Assembly: GCA_963920575.1 (NCBI GenBank)
Contig: OY986974.1
Location: forward strand, 20,254,248-20,318,247
Origin: Narthecium ossifragum
Lineage: Eukaryota > Streptophyta > Magnoliopsida > Dioscoreales > Nartheciaceae
DNA length: 64,000 nucleotides
Direction: 5' to 3'
Shown in pieces: positions 52,494 through 63,780 of this stretch. The stretch's first letter is position 1; every line of letters starts with the position of its first letter. The notes beneath the pieces were generated by a model. The model made no database searches, was not told the origin of the DNA, and saw nothing but the letters and a program-made list of their open reading frames with translations. The position numbers were made by a program, and so were the translations under genes.

Positions 52494-53637
52494 TATGTGA
52501 CAACTACGAATTCCTTTTCTATGGTCTACACAAGGTATGGCCAGCATCAGTCAAGAAGCACAATACTTGTCTAATTCATTGTTATCATATGCTAGTAAAT
52601 AGTAATACAAGTCAGAACGTCATGTTCTCTCTTTGTCATGATTCCTGAATGTTATGCTTGTATTTCAATAGGTCATGTTTAATAGCTCAAGGCTTTGAAG
52701 AATTTTTTTACTTGTTGATGTTCATTCATGTCTGAACTGCCAAAAAGAGAATTTAGTGCTATGAAATCAAGAAACCTCAGAGATGCTTGTTTGTCTATTG
52801 CCCTGCGGTTTCAAGACTTCTCTTATGGTCTGCATACTATAAGTTTAGAAGCACGCTTCAATCTTGTATCTTCAGGATACTCTTTTCTGGTCTGCATTTG
52901 AGAGATATTATAACTTTTCTGCAGCATACATTTATCACAGCATTGGAAAGTTGATAAACATATCATTATGGCAAATATTCTTTATTCTATTCCACTCAAC
53001 CTCATCATGATCCAATTTATTGCTACTCATTCCAAGTTTACCTCTTCTAGGATTAGGTTGTCATGGTTCCTGGAGAAGGCAAATAAATAGAAATCCCGTA
53101 TGCTAATTGGAAGAAGTTTAATTGTTTGACATAATAGTTAACACCTTATCGGATATGCACATAGCCTGCAAAGTCCATGTAACATGAACATAGACCTTGT
53201 TTAGTGGAAGTAGCATTATACACTGATTATCTAGGGCTAATACAATCTCTAAAGCTTTAAGTAAGAGTGTAGAAATAGCATTGCCAAATTTTTATGGAAA
53301 CTAGTGTTGTATTTTGGGAAAGCTTTTTCATTCAATAACTTCGTTCTCGTTGATTTTCATACTAACTCGGCCTACCCATTGTCTTTTTTCACCGGTACTC
53401 ATAATTGACTCCCGACTTAAAGGAGGATAATTAGAAATGTACAACTAAGCAATGCTCACCAACTTTTCTTACACTAACCACTTTGAGTAATATCGACTAG
53501 ATTTGCATGTAATCATGACAGCGCAAAAAACCATTTGTAGCTTAGAACCTTAGGGCTATTATCACATTCTCAAACTAGTTTGTGAAGACATGACTTCCTA
53601 GGTGAGAACTTCTCGAGATCAATCAAAGGATCAGTTA
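52494..53637. other. INDH 3' UTR and intergenic DNA
   Basis: The 3' UTR starts after 52493; its end is not determined. No other gene seen. Confidence 0.5.
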
Positions 53638-53814
53638 TGGCCCGTTTGGCTCGCCGGAATGGGAGCGAATCCGGCGGATCCCGGAATCCGCGGATTCCGG
53701 ATTCCCGGATTCCGCCGTTTGGCTCGCCGGCGGATACTCCACGGTATCCGCTAGGAGCGGATACCGCGGATTCCGGATCCCGGATTCCATCCGGGATCCG
53801 AGCCAAACGGACCC
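53638..53814. mobile_element. Palindrome-rich Tourist-like MITE (177 bp)
   Basis: TTA flanks both sides (53635-53637 and 53815-53817). The ends TGGCCCGTTTGGCTC and (reverse complement) GGGTCCGTTTGGCTC agree at 13 of 15 positions. The interior is made of GGATTCCGGATCCC, CCGCGGATTCCGG and similar self-complementary words, so the whole element can fold into nested hairpins. Far richer in GC than its surroundings. Confidence 0.85.
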
Positions 53815-53817
53815 TTA

Positions 53818-55129
53818 GTTGATCTGCAATGTTGACTGTAAAAATACTACACTGTTTTTGAGATCCAAATTCATAAGCAATTTTTCAAGTGGTCTAATTC
53901 TCTTAATCGGTCATCAACTTGCGGTTTCTGCTTGCGATAGCATCTGAAATGAAATTGTTCCTTGTTTAGTTGAGTTAGCTGCAACACTATATAATTAACA
54001 ATCATTGGCTGCAGCCATTTGTCTTTGTTTGCTCGATGGAAATCCATGTGTCCGGAATTGATTCCTAATGTGTAGACCGTTGCCTTCAGTAAGCTCAAGA
54101 TTGAATCATCTCTTACTTGTTTGCCTCTGAATGTTTTGGTGATTTATGTGTAGCATCTTCTTTAACTGGATCTAGAAAAGCAGCATATCAGAACAAATTG
54201 CAACTAAGCAATCCAAGAGGATAGTTTGATCAGAATGCACATGCTTGGTGGCTTTTCGGTGACTGGTTCGAGTGTTGTCCAACACCTGATTGGAATATAT
54301 TCTTGCTGGAATGTTTACTACTTTGCGGTGATCCGAGTTGTAAGAACAGTATCAGATCCTCCATTTATTGTTCTTGGAACAGTTCCGAGTGGTATTCTGA
54401 TACAAAATTCTTGTTTCTTTTGCTGCTGGACGTTATTTTCTTGAAGCAAATCCAATGTTGTAAACTCGGTGAAGTGATTATTAGTAAGAATTGAAGAAGA
54501 ATGAGACATGAGCTTTTCAGTGCTGATGCAAGCAAAAAGAGATCATCCTATTGCTATTGGAATCATTTGGCACTCGTTCAAGCTGTAGGCCATGTTCTTT
54601 GCAACCTGTCCTAATTATTATGTCATTTGGCATACTTTTGACACTTGCGTACTCTCCAGCTGCACGTCACAGGAGAGCATATCTCATGTTTCAAATACTA
54701 GTACTCTGTGTTTTCTTTTCTCTCCACTTGTTCCTCAAAAATTTGATTACTAGTGTTTTGCAGAAATCAAATGGAAAGCGTTGTACAATCAAGCCACTAA
54801 TTCGCTTTGATCGAACAGAAGAAAGATAGAGTTCTGTTTTTGTATCATCTTCCGATGAGCCGGATGATGAAGCCTTATCCTCAAACAAAGATGTCTCCAA
54901 CATGGTCGGATTTGAACTACTTTGTTTTTTGAGATAGGTTCGGTCAAGAGGAAACTTGAAAGAGGTGTATGAAAGAGATGGCTTTGGGTTGAAACTTGAA
55001 ATAGGTAGCTAAAGGCTTTTTTTGTATTGATTGGTTAAGCCTTTTACTTGAGCTCAGGGGGTCAAATGTCCTGCATTCCTGAAAATTTTGGAGGTTTGGA
55101 GTTTGAACCCCAAGACCAACCCATCATCC
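53818..55129. other. AT-rich intergenic DNA, no gene seen
   Basis: Several ORFs of 60-90 codons exist but none shows recognisable domains, a consistent splice pattern or biased composition. Confidence 0.5.
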
Positions 55130-55320
55130 TTATATAGCAGGATGGTTAAGAAGTGTATCTTTTGTTTGTCCTAGCTGGCGTCCTACGTGGCAGATATATT
55201 CTATGTGGCTGCTGATGTGGAGGGGTAATAGTGAGGGAGGAGGGAGTTAGGAGGGGTTAGTGAGGAGTTATGAGGGGGAGATGGTGGTTACCTTGTCAAG
55301 TGTAGGGGACTTCACTAGTT
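55130..55320. repeat. Distant relative of the G-rich repeat at 4735-5230
   Basis: Shares the order TTATATAGCAGGATGGTTA, CCTACGTGG, GTGGAGGGGTAATAGTG, then a GGAGTTAGGAGG-type G-rich part and GGTTACC.TGTCA with CACTAGTTATCATATAAG. Probably the same non-autonomous transposon family. Confidence 0.5.
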
Positions 55321-55891
55321 ATCATATAAGATAGTAACCACTTGAACTAGTCAAAGGTCGTGGCTAGGTTGAAGATGAGGATATTAGACATTTCTTATTA
55401 CTTTATTAGAGATACGAGGGGTATCAAAAAATTCAAAGTGTGGTGTATTGAGAAGTTTTTATGACGTATATAGAAACCCCGGATATTTTGGTTTCAAAAA
55501 TAATTACAAGAAGTCAAAACTATACGCACAAAAGAAAATTTGGTGGATGTATATATCATGCTCTGAATGAGTTTTTACACAATAGAGGCCCTTTAGGGAG
55601 GGTATATATATATATGAAAAAATCTCTTCTTCTCACAACCATCAACAGTTTAATTTGCTAGGTTAATGAAGCGAAAAGTCCTATAAAGTGCGATGAACTA
55701 TAATAAGACATGAAGTAAACTTTACTTTATTATAGAAAAGTTTTCTGTATTATATGAATCGAGTGAGAATGAATAGACTTCTGCATCAAAGCTGCAGAAG
55801 TCATGAAATATTTCTCACTCTGGTTTTTTTTTTCTTTCCATGGAAATAACAACAACAACAACAACAATATAATAATAATAACAAGGGCCTT
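55321..55891. other. Intergenic DNA at the 3' side of the MADS gene
   Basis: AT-rich. Includes an (AAC)n/(AAT)n short repeat at about 55847-55880. The 3' UTR of the minus-strand MADS gene should lie here. Confidence 0.45.
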
Positions 55892-56518
55892 TCAAAAAGT
55901 AAAGTCATGAGAATCATAGCCCATTACTTTTGGACTCCCAAATGGATTCGCGGTTGACTCACCCGCCAAATTTGGATTTGAAGTGGAGGCATCATCACTT
56001 GTAGAACAGAATAGCTCTTGAGCTTTTGATTCAGCAGTGAACTTGAGTCCTCTCAATAAGCTCTCTAGCTTCTCCAATTGTTCGAGTCCGAGGCCATCGA
56101 GACCACCATCCGGCCAAAGGTTCCTTCTGCCGTCCATGATGCTCTTTAGCCTTTTGTTCAGCTTAGCCACTTTGGCTTTGTCGAGCTCTAGCTTCTCGTT
56201 GAGCTCCATTAATCGGCAATTCAGTTGTTTCACAGCCATAGCACGCCGCTGTATGTCACGATCATCATTGATGTGAGCTGTGTCATAACCAAGAAAGCGA
56301 TCCACGACCACATCAACAGTGGGGCTGCAAAATGAGTATGGCCTCCCGGCCGGAGAATAGACCAGCACAACGAGCGGCACACTGCAACGGGTTGTGAGGC
56401 CGCTCGCCTTCTTGAACAAGCCTTCTTTCCGCTTGGAGAAGCATACGTCTCTTCTCTTCCGATCTTCAATCTCCTTCAACACAATCTTTTGGCGACCCTT
56501 GCCAGGCTTTCTTGCCAT
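55892..56518 (-). CDS. Type I (M-alpha, AGL62-like) MADS-box transcription factor
   Basis: A single-exon gene of 208 residues; ATG at 56516-56518. MADS domain at residues about 7-66: GRQKIVLKEIEDRKRRDVCF, SKRKEGLFKKASGLTTRCSV, PLVVLVYSPAGRPYSFCSP. The GRQKI opening, FSKR.GLFKKAS core, SPAG.P.SF motif and lack of a K domain and introns fit the type I M-alpha group (AGL61/AGL62 relatives). These act in the nucleus, mostly in female gametophyte and endosperm development. Residues about 95-150 form a Leu/Lys/Glu-rich helical region (LMELNEKLELDKAKVAKLNK) suitable for dimerisation. The usual central arginine-rich stretch is partly altered (DRKRRDVCF), but no break is seen. CTCTCTATAGAGC at about 56561-56573 could be a TATA-like site. 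No adjacent paralogue in the window. Confidence 0.93.
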   Translation of the reverse strand: MARKPGKGRQKIVLKEIEDRKRRDVCFSKRKEGLFKKASGLTTRCSVPLVVLVYSPAGRPYSFCSPTVDVVVDRFLGYDTAHINDDRDIQRRAMAVKQLNCRLMELNEKLELDKAKVAKLNKRLKSIMDGRRNLWPDGGLDGLGLEQLEKLESLLRGLKFTAESKAQELFCSTSDDASTSNPNLAGESTANPFGSPKVMGYDSHDFTF

Positions 56519-56954
56519 GGTGTGTTAGGGAGGGAGGCCAAGGACAAACCAAGAGTTCAAGCTCTATAGAGAGATGAGTGGTGAGGAGCAAATTAATGAA
56601 AAATCTCTTGTTATATTACTTCCATCCGAAACTCTTTCGACAATAAAATGTTCCAGGCTTCCAGCTAATATTAGATATTGGATAGTTGGCATTTGTGCAT
56701 TTCGTTTTAGATGCCATGAATCATGCGTCCATATTACACAGACTTGCCATACTTATTTAGGCTTGGTTTAATCATCTCTAGCCACAGTTTTTTCTATGCA
56801 GTCACTAATAAATGACTCAATTAGGCAGCATGACCTTAGATAGAAGGTGAAAGAGAAGGTTAAGTGTCTTAACAAAAAATATAACGCATAAACTAGATAA
56901 GCACTCTAATATATATATACAGAAATGATTTGTGCACATGCCCACGTGGTATGT
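56519..56954. other. 5' region of the MADS gene
   Basis: Upstream region of the minus-strand MADS gene, AT-rich, with a short (AT)n at about 56911-56920. No other gene seen. Confidence 0.4.
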
Positions 56955-57262
56955 GCATTTCACATGTATATGAATCGGTAGCTGTGCTACTGATTCATAT
57001 ACATGCCTATCGGTAGTAGGTTATCGATAGGTATGTATCGGTAGTGGGATACCGATAGACATGTACAACCTATCGGTAACCCACTACCGATAGGTTGTAC
57101 ATGCCTATCGGTAACCCACTACCGATAGGTTGTACATGTCTATCGGTAGCTCACTACAGATAGGCATGTATATGAATTGACAATGAATCTATCGGTAGTG
57201 GGGTACCGATAGGTTGTACATGTCTATTGGTAGACTACTACCGATAGACATGTATATGAATC
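56955..57262. repeat. Palindromic TATCGGTA/TACCGATA array
   Basis: About a dozen copies of CTATCGGTA or TACCGATAG alternate in orientation over 300 bp, spaced by CCCACTAC, GTTGTACATG and GCATGTATATG. The outer ends (CATGTATATGAATCGGTAG and CTACCGATAGACATGTATATG) are themselves inverted copies, so the locus can fold back on itself. The same motif forms the subterminal arrays of the MULE at 40726-44453 and a smaller cluster at 59630-59760. Confidence 0.9.
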
Positions 57263-57663
57263 ACTGCTCATATATATATATATAACGGATAATTGGCTAA
57301 ACCCCATATTAACCAATCTTTATTGCTTAAAAAACCGGTTCATAAGTTTTAAGCCAAAAACTCCATTTATAGGTTAGTTAAGTTGTTCCACGAGATTAGT
57401 TATTCCACATGTAATGAATGCATTAATGAATCTATTTATAGGTGAGTTAAGTTCTTGCATTTAATGAAGGGATAATTGGCTAAAACACCAATAAATGCAA
57501 GAAGACATTAAATGCAAGTGGGGCCAGCCATTAACTAAGATGGTATAGCAAATAAATGCAATGGAGAGGGAGAGGGAGAGAGAGAGTGTGCAATAAATAA
57601 AGTGGGTCAATGGTGGCAGAGGAGTTGGTCATCGTGTCGTGCGGTTAAAAGAGTCCACGTGTC
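57263..57663. other. AT-rich spacer with GATAATTGGCTAAA duplication
   Basis: GGATAATTGGCTAAA occurs at about 57288 and 57470 with similar surroundings (GCATTTAATGAA, AATAAATGCA). A GGAGAGGGAGAGAGAGA run lies near 57563. No gene seen. Confidence 0.45.
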
Positions 57664-58342
57664 GATTGAGAGAAAACTCAGTCGATTGAGAGAAAACTCA
57701 GTCCAGTGAGAGAAAACTCAAACCAAATTAAGAGAGAAAACTCAGTTCATTGAGAGAAAATGAAAAATCAGTCTATTGAAAGAAAACTCAATCTATTGAG
57801 AGAAAACTCAGTCCATTGAGAGAAAACTCAAATCAGTGAGAGAAAACTCAGTTCAATGAGAGAAAACGAAAAATCAATCCAGTGAGAGAAAACTCAGTCC
57901 AGTGAGAGAAAACTCAATCCAGTGAGAGAAAACTTAGTTCAGTGAGAGAAAACGAAAAATCAATCCATTGAGTAAAAACTCAGTCTGGTGAGAGAAAACC
58001 CAGTATAGTGAGAGAAAACTCAATCCATTGAGAGAAAACTCAGTCCATTGGGAGAAAATTCAGTCCAGTGAGAGAAAACTCAATCCATTGAGAGAAAACT
58101 CAGTCCGTTGAGAGAAAACTCAGTCCGTTGAGAGAAAACCCAGTATAGTGAGAGAAAACTCAATCCATTGAGAGAAAATTCAGTCCAGTGAGAGAAAACT
58201 CAGTCCAGTGAGAGAAAACTCAGTCCAGTGAGAGAAAACTCATTCCATTGAGAGAAAACTCAGTCCATTGAGAGAAAATTCGAAAACTCATTCAATTGAG
58301 AGAAAACTCAATCCAGTGAGAGAAAACTCAGTTTAATGAGAA
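57664..58342. repeat. 20-bp minisatellite, about 33 units
   Basis: Head-to-tail copies of GAGAGAAAACTCAGTCCATT with variants (CCAGT, CAAT, TCTATT in the spacer, GAAAAATC inserts every few units) span about 680 bp. A higher-order arrangement is visible where AACGAAAAATCAATCC variants recur. Non-coding on both strands. It ends 112 bp before the ATG of the proline-rich ORF. Confidence 0.95.
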
Positions 58343-58453
58343 TAAAGTTAGAAGAGGCAGTTGTGTGGCTTTGCCCGACGGGGTTAACCAGATTCAATTT
58401 TACATTTTCCAATTTTCTTTTTTTTTGCATTTTTTTTCAATTTTGTCCTTAAA

Positions 58454-58744
58454 ATGGATCCAAACCCACCCCCCACCCTCCCTCCCTCTACTAGTACTGC
58501 TCCCAATGCTTCATCTTCTCCATCTGGGTTTGGTCTTGGCTTGGCCTCACATCACGAAATGGGTGGTGGTGGTGGTGGCTTTGCTCAAGGTTCAGCAGCA
58601 GCACCTCCTCCTTTCCTCCAAGACATGATGATGGCGCCCCCCTCCCCCCCCACCACCACCCTACTCCCCCCCACCCTCCCTCCCTCTAAACCCCCCCGGA
58701 GGCCAGCGGCATCCAGCCCCGCCTCCTCCCCCCTCGGCGGCTAG
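58454..58744 (+). CDS. Small Pro/Gly-rich ORF, unrecognised (possible gene 5' exon or fragment)
   Basis: ATG at 58454 follows a T-rich leader. The frame gives 96 residues: MDPNPPPTLPPSTSTAPNAS, a Gly run (MGGGGGGFAQG), FLQDMMMAPPSPP, then Pro/Ser-rich sequence to TAG at 58742-58744. The low-complexity N-terminus resembles those of many plant transcription regulators, but no domain is present and no continuing exon is found. The C-terminal third overlaps a C-rich repeat. It could be a pseudogene or a truncated first exon. Confidence 0.35.
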   Translation: MDPNPPPTLPPSTSTAPNASSSPSGFGLGLASHHEMGGGGGGFAQGSAAAPPPFLQDMMMAPPSPPTTTLLPPTLPPSKPPRRPAASSPASSPLGG

Positions 58745-59273
58745 CGGCTTCCACCCCCCTCCCGGCTGGCGGCGTCCAGCGGCACCCCCCTCTCCAGGCA
58801 GCGTGCTCCAACGGCGTCGCTCGTCACTGCATAGTTCCAGTATTTCGTAGGACTACGATAACATAGGGTTTTTGCCAGGTGGATGGGGCTTTTGCCCCAA
58901 AAACACTTTGTGTTGTTTTATTAGCAAACTAAGTCCCATCTCATGGGCTCTGGCCGATTCCCCCTATATATAACTAGTGGGGTACTTTATATAAGGTCGA
59001 CACTTGGTTTTTTGAAAGGTTGATGAGTCGTTTGGTTTTTTGAGATTAAAACCGGCTAAAAAATGAAGTGTTTTTCTTTGAAGTGGTCCACTTCCGTACA
59101 CTTATGTTTGTTTTAAAAGTGAAATAAAAAATAAAGTGAAATCACGTCTTTATGGCTCCACTTTAAGAAATTAATCACTCTGCGTCAAAAAGGACCGGAG
59201 TGAGTCTAACTTTGATAATTTAATTTAGTCCATGGCCACTTTGAGCTATGATGCAAAGCCAATCAACATTGAT
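58745..59273. other. Intergenic DNA, no gene seen
   Basis: GC-rich at first (repeated GCGGC and CACCCCCCTC words to about 58810), then AT-rich. No ORF of note. Confidence 0.45.
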
Positions 59274-59560
59274 GTCACGCCCCGCTTTCAAAAACCCATT
59301 CAAAACGAAGGCATAAAGGCTCCTCAACCATACATAGCCCATCTCAACTAATTGTACAACCGAAAAATTTCAAATACAACTGGCAGACTCTTAAATACAA
59401 GTACAACGCTTCAATGGGCAAACTTCTTTCCACAACCACGAGATGCATAAGAAGTTAACTCAATGCCCATATCTGCTAACTTAATGAGCAACTTTTGTAA
59501 CTTCTTTACGAAGACTATACAAGTGAGGGTATTTTAGCCCGTATTAGATAAAAAATCTGA
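59274..59560 (-). mobile_element. Terminal LTR fragment, inverted
   Basis: TGTCACGCCCCGCTTTCAAA followed by AACCCATTCA, GGCTCCTCAACC and GTACAACC matches in order the reverse complement of the last part of solo LTR B (TGTCACACCCCGACCCAG, AACCCATTCA). The match fades by about 59560. It is a remnant of a related large-LTR element. Confidence 0.6.
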
Positions 59561-59961
59561 TCCTAATATATATGCTTGAAGAAAAATTCTATCTATATCA
59601 TAATTTTCGTTCAATACGCTGCAGTCATGTATTGTCGGTGGTCTATTATAATATGTAGTCTATTACCGATAAGGATATTAACATATTCGATAATCTATTA
59701 CTGATAGTCCATTACTGATACTATCATGTTAAAACATAGTGATCGGTAGGATACCACGCGGACAAAAATCTAAATTGTGGTGTATTTAAGTTCTAAAATG
59801 CAACAATGCCATAGTGATTGCCCCCGTATGCAAATTACCCCCTTAATTAGCTATTATTGGATCCGAGATACAGTCGTTGGATTCTCTATTGGTGGCCCTT
59901 TTTATGGTGCCCTCCCTCCCTCCCTCCCTCCCTCCATCCGTCACTCGCGCTCTCTCTAGCG
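59561..59961. promoter_or_regulatory. 5' region of the PfkB gene, with a small TACCGATA-type cluster
   Basis: 59630-59760 holds several ATTACCGATA, ATTACTGATA and GATCGGTAGG words, a weaker version of the 56955-57262 array, followed by AAATTGTGGTGTATTTAAG, which resembles the MULE subterminal GTGGTGTATTGAG. A (CCTC)n run at 59911-59935 lies just before the start codon at 59962. No clear TATA box. Confidence 0.4.
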
Positions 59962-62681
59962 ATGGCTATCCGAACCCTAAACCCCATGAATCCTGGCACC
60001 CTGGTAGCCCCTTCCAATTTTGTTCTCCGCCGCTCCGGCGCCGCCACATTAACCGGATGCCGGGTCGGTATCCCCGCCGCATCGTTGGCAGCCAGGAAAC
60101 GTCTGGTCCGTCTCGGGATCGCTTGTGCGGCGAAGAGCGTGGATATGGCGACGTTGGGGAACCTGTGCGTGGATATAGTGCTCAATGTTCCGAGCTTGCC
60201 GCCGCCGTCCAGAGACGAGAGGAAAGCTTACATGGAGCGCCTCGCTGCTTCTCCGCCTGATAAGGTCGCTCTAGGTGAACATTTCGATTTGGTTTTTCCT
60301 TTCTGGCTTCTTAAAAGCATGGTCTCGTTAGGGATAGGAGGACTTCTTGGTTTGATTTGGGCTGGGTTTGCTTCTAAATGTGAGGAACGTTCTTGAGGGT
60401 ATCTTTTTCTTTGATTTCCAGTTGAAATTGGTGCGCTTACTCTGATGTGAAATGCTAGTAAAAATTTGGTGCAATAACGTCTTGGTTCACAAAAAGTTCG
60501 TTGGATAAATATTTAAGTTTGTGTTCTTGGGCTCTCGGTCGTGAAGTAAATTAATGGATCAAGGTGATGTCCCAAAGTGATATTTGTTTGGTAAATGTGT
60601 TAAAGGGCTTTTGGCTATGTTTTTATCTAGAAAGAAATAGAAGTATACCTCTGTGAAAGAGTTTGATGTGCTGAAGTTTAATCCTAAATCTTGGATCTTT
60701 ATGTAATGAGAAGGATGAGACTGTTAGCTAAAAGATCCACAAACACAAGATGCACAATAATGCATAAAAGTGCGACCAAAACATGGGGATAATGAAAGCG
60801 TAAAAACCATGAACTAGAGATCTGAAAGGAATGAGAGATTTGACTTGAGATACACAGAGGCACCCAAAATGCTCACAGTGAATCTCTTCGAAGGTTGCAT
60901 TATCCAGAAGATGATGAACCGTTCCAGTTGAGGTTGCTGGAAAAGAGAAGATGTCGGAGACATGGAGGTTTCTCCAAGAGAGAAAGTAAATTTCCAATAG
61001 GAACAGGGAGAACCCATACATTTAAGTATAAAGTCAGTTCAGAAAATGAAATGTAATGTTGGGTCACATGGGCCTACAGGCTCTATAAGTGCTTAACATG
61101 GCGGTTCAAAAGGTCCAAAAATGTAGAACTCTTAAAATCTTTCCAAAAGTGTTAGTCACATCCTAAAATGCCTTCTTCTCTTTGAGCAAAAGGATGTCTA
61201 AGTCACAGGATACTAACTGGAATTTCGCCAATTGCTGAGGAGGCTCTTGCAATTTGGGGTATATGTGAATGTTCTAAGGCTCTTTTGGATGTTCTGTTTT
61301 CATCCAATTTCCCTGTGAATGTGGGGAAGTTAATCAGAATAGCTGATTCGAGGAATGTTGACATGAGCATACAATTTCTGATATTCCATTTTCTCATAAC
61401 CTCGTTCTTCATGCTCCTGTACTTCTAAAATGTAATTGACATATGTTTGTATATTTGCCTCCTCTTCTTCAGGGTTTCTCAGTTGCTGTTGTCGACTCAT
61501 AACTATCTGTCAGATTGCTGACTTTTGCGTGGATTGTTAAGTATTTCATGGCAATAGACATACATAACCAAGCCTGTACATGCAATCACATGTCTTTTAG
61601 GATTATTTAAGCTGTGTACTGGCGCCTTCTATTTTGTTCAGAAGTTAATGATTGTGATGATGGGCTCCATAGGTTTTGGACATGATGCCTACATGATTGA
61701 TGTGTGGCTTTTAGTGTGCAGATTTCTTATTAAAATGGATAAATATTGGAAGCTAGGGGGAGCTAGTGGTGTGGAAATTTCTGTTCCAAAGCTGTGGGCA
61801 ACTTTCTTTTCATGTTGTGATGGTCTTCACATATGTATCAAGTGCGAAACTTGTATGATCAATTTGCTGGGCTCAAATTCTCTTAAGAATGCATGTATTG
61901 AGCTTGCTGTGTAATCTAGTAAATTACTTTTCTCATATTGATGCTTCTTTTAGGCATCTACATATTTCTGCGCCATACATTTACTTAAAGGTTATGTACA
62001 TAAATTCTTCTTACTTTATAATGGTATTTTCAGAAGTATTGGGAAGCTGGTGGTAGTTGCAACTTGGCAATTGCCGCAGCTAGGCTAGGACTTCGCTGCG
62101 TTGCCGTTGGTCATGTTGGCAAGGATATCTATGGACGTTTTATACTTGATGTGCTACAAGAGGAGGGCATTGCTACTGTAGGTATGAACGAAGATAATGA
62201 AGCTGATTGTTATAGTGCTGCTTACGAAACTCTTCTATGCTGGGTGCTGGTGGACCCTTTTCAAAAGCATGGATTCTGTAGGTAGAGAGTCTCAATTTGG
62301 ACAGGAGCATTCTTTTCTATTACAAAAGTGTCTATCTATATCTCAAGATGAAATATTACTGAACAGACTTGTTCCTTTCATGATATCAGCCGTGCTGATT
62401 TTAGCAAGGAGCCTGCATTCAATTGGATGAACAAACTGTCGTCACCAGCTAAAATCGCTATCGAAGAGTCCAAGATTCTTTTCTGTAATGGTTATGCATT
62501 CGACGAACTTTGCCCTAGTTTGATCCTGTCTGCACTTGATTGTGCTATTTCTGCGGGGACAGCAGTATTCTTTGATCCTGGTCCTCGGGGAGAGTCCCTT
62601 TTACAGGATATGCCTGAAACACAAAGAGCACTCCAGCAGTATCTCAAACTAAGTGATGTTCTTCTCTTGACCTCAGATGAG
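59962..62681 (+). CDS. PfkB-family carbohydrate kinase, probably plastid-targeted; first three exons
   Basis: Exons 59962-60264, 62034-62281 and 62390-62681, phases consistent; the gene continues beyond the last exon but no further exon is found before 64000. Residues 1-55 are Arg/Ser/Ala-rich with few acidic residues (NFVLRRSGAATLTGCRVGI), like a chloroplast transit peptide. The PfkB fold then starts: DMATLGNLCVDIVLNVPSLP, KYWEAGGSCNLAIAAARLGL (the GG sugar-binding turn), VGHVGKDIYGRFILDVLQEE, later LFCNGYAFDEL, FFDPGPRGESLL and LKLSDVLLLTSDE. It belongs to the ribokinase/PfkB superfamily, which phosphorylates sugars or nucleosides; the substrate is unknown. The C-terminal GAGD catalytic motif lies outside the window. 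The 1.8-kb first intron is long. Confidence 0.88.
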
Positions 62682-63780
62682 GTTTGTTCTCGAATGTTTG
62701 ATGTTTTTCTTTCTTTATTGCAGCGTCAGTTACTTTCCTTGTTTATTATTTACTTGATACTCAAGATCAGAGCATGCTTGATAGGTTTTAGTAGACTGAT
62801 TAACATGCTTGTGTTTTGTGTCTCTGCCTGGTATATGCATGCTTGTGTTTTGTGTCACAGCATGCTTAATAGGTTTTAATATATGCATATCTTGAAGTAT
62901 TTTCTCTCAAAATAACTTTCCTTTTTTTATCTATGTTTTACCCATTTTAGGCACATATTCTTCTCTTGCCTTCTAGTAGGGATAAGATCTTATGACACTT
63001 TCTCTTATAGTTTGAAGTTTTGAACACAGGAGAAAAAGCCTTATCCCTCACACTGTATCCAGGGATATATTTCCAGGACATTTTTTTCTCCCTTATCCCT
63101 GAGACAAATGCGGCCTCAGTGTGATATGAGCTCCTGTGGGGGTGATAACTTATTGCCTCCTTAAGTTGTGCACCAAACGTGGGGTAAAGTAGGATAAAAA
63201 TGAGTGCTTAACCTATCCTGTGTATCCCATGAAACAAGCATGGTATTTTGATTATAAAATGCTGTGTGGAAGAAAACTGATGACTATCGGAACTATTAGC
63301 TAATTGAAAATGCAGTTATACTAAAATGCTACATTGAATCGTACAATTTATTGCATAAATTGGGATTTGACTTCCTTTGTATGTGATTACTAACTTAAAT
63401 GTAGGAGGCTATCTATCTAATTGGCCAAATTAACGCTATAGTTATACAGTGGTATGGGTTTCGGATGTTTGTTGAATCCACTAGAACTGGTTTCTCTTCA
63501 AAACTGAGCTTCTCAGCTTTGAGAATGCCTTTGTTGGATTATTATTTTTCTGCAGAACTCTAATTAACTAATTAGATTATAGTTGGTGTATACCCTTTTT
63601 TGGGATTGGTTAATGTAGAATTGAAGGAAACTAGCGGCTATAGTGAACTAATTAGCTTATTAGACATGTAAATATGCTAATTGTGAAAAGAGTACATGGA
63701 ATGGAATTGAGCAAAATGGGGAAATCAGGCTTTCACATGCTTTACATTTTAGGCGGTATTTATTATTCATCTGTTGGATT
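62682..63780. other. Likely intron of the PfkB gene, no exon recognised
   Basis: Begins with the donor GTTTGT after the exon ending at 62681. AT-rich. No segment matching the downstream PfkB motifs is seen. Confidence 0.5.

Noticed and set aside
54226..54829. Cluster of 60-90 codon ORFs downstream of INDH
   Set aside because: Different frames, no recognisable motif, no consistent splice sites. Treated as intergenic.
57664..58342. CRISPR-like or coding interpretation of the 20-bp tandem repeat
   Set aside because: Units are directly adjacent without unique spacers and have stops in all frames; it is a minisatellite.
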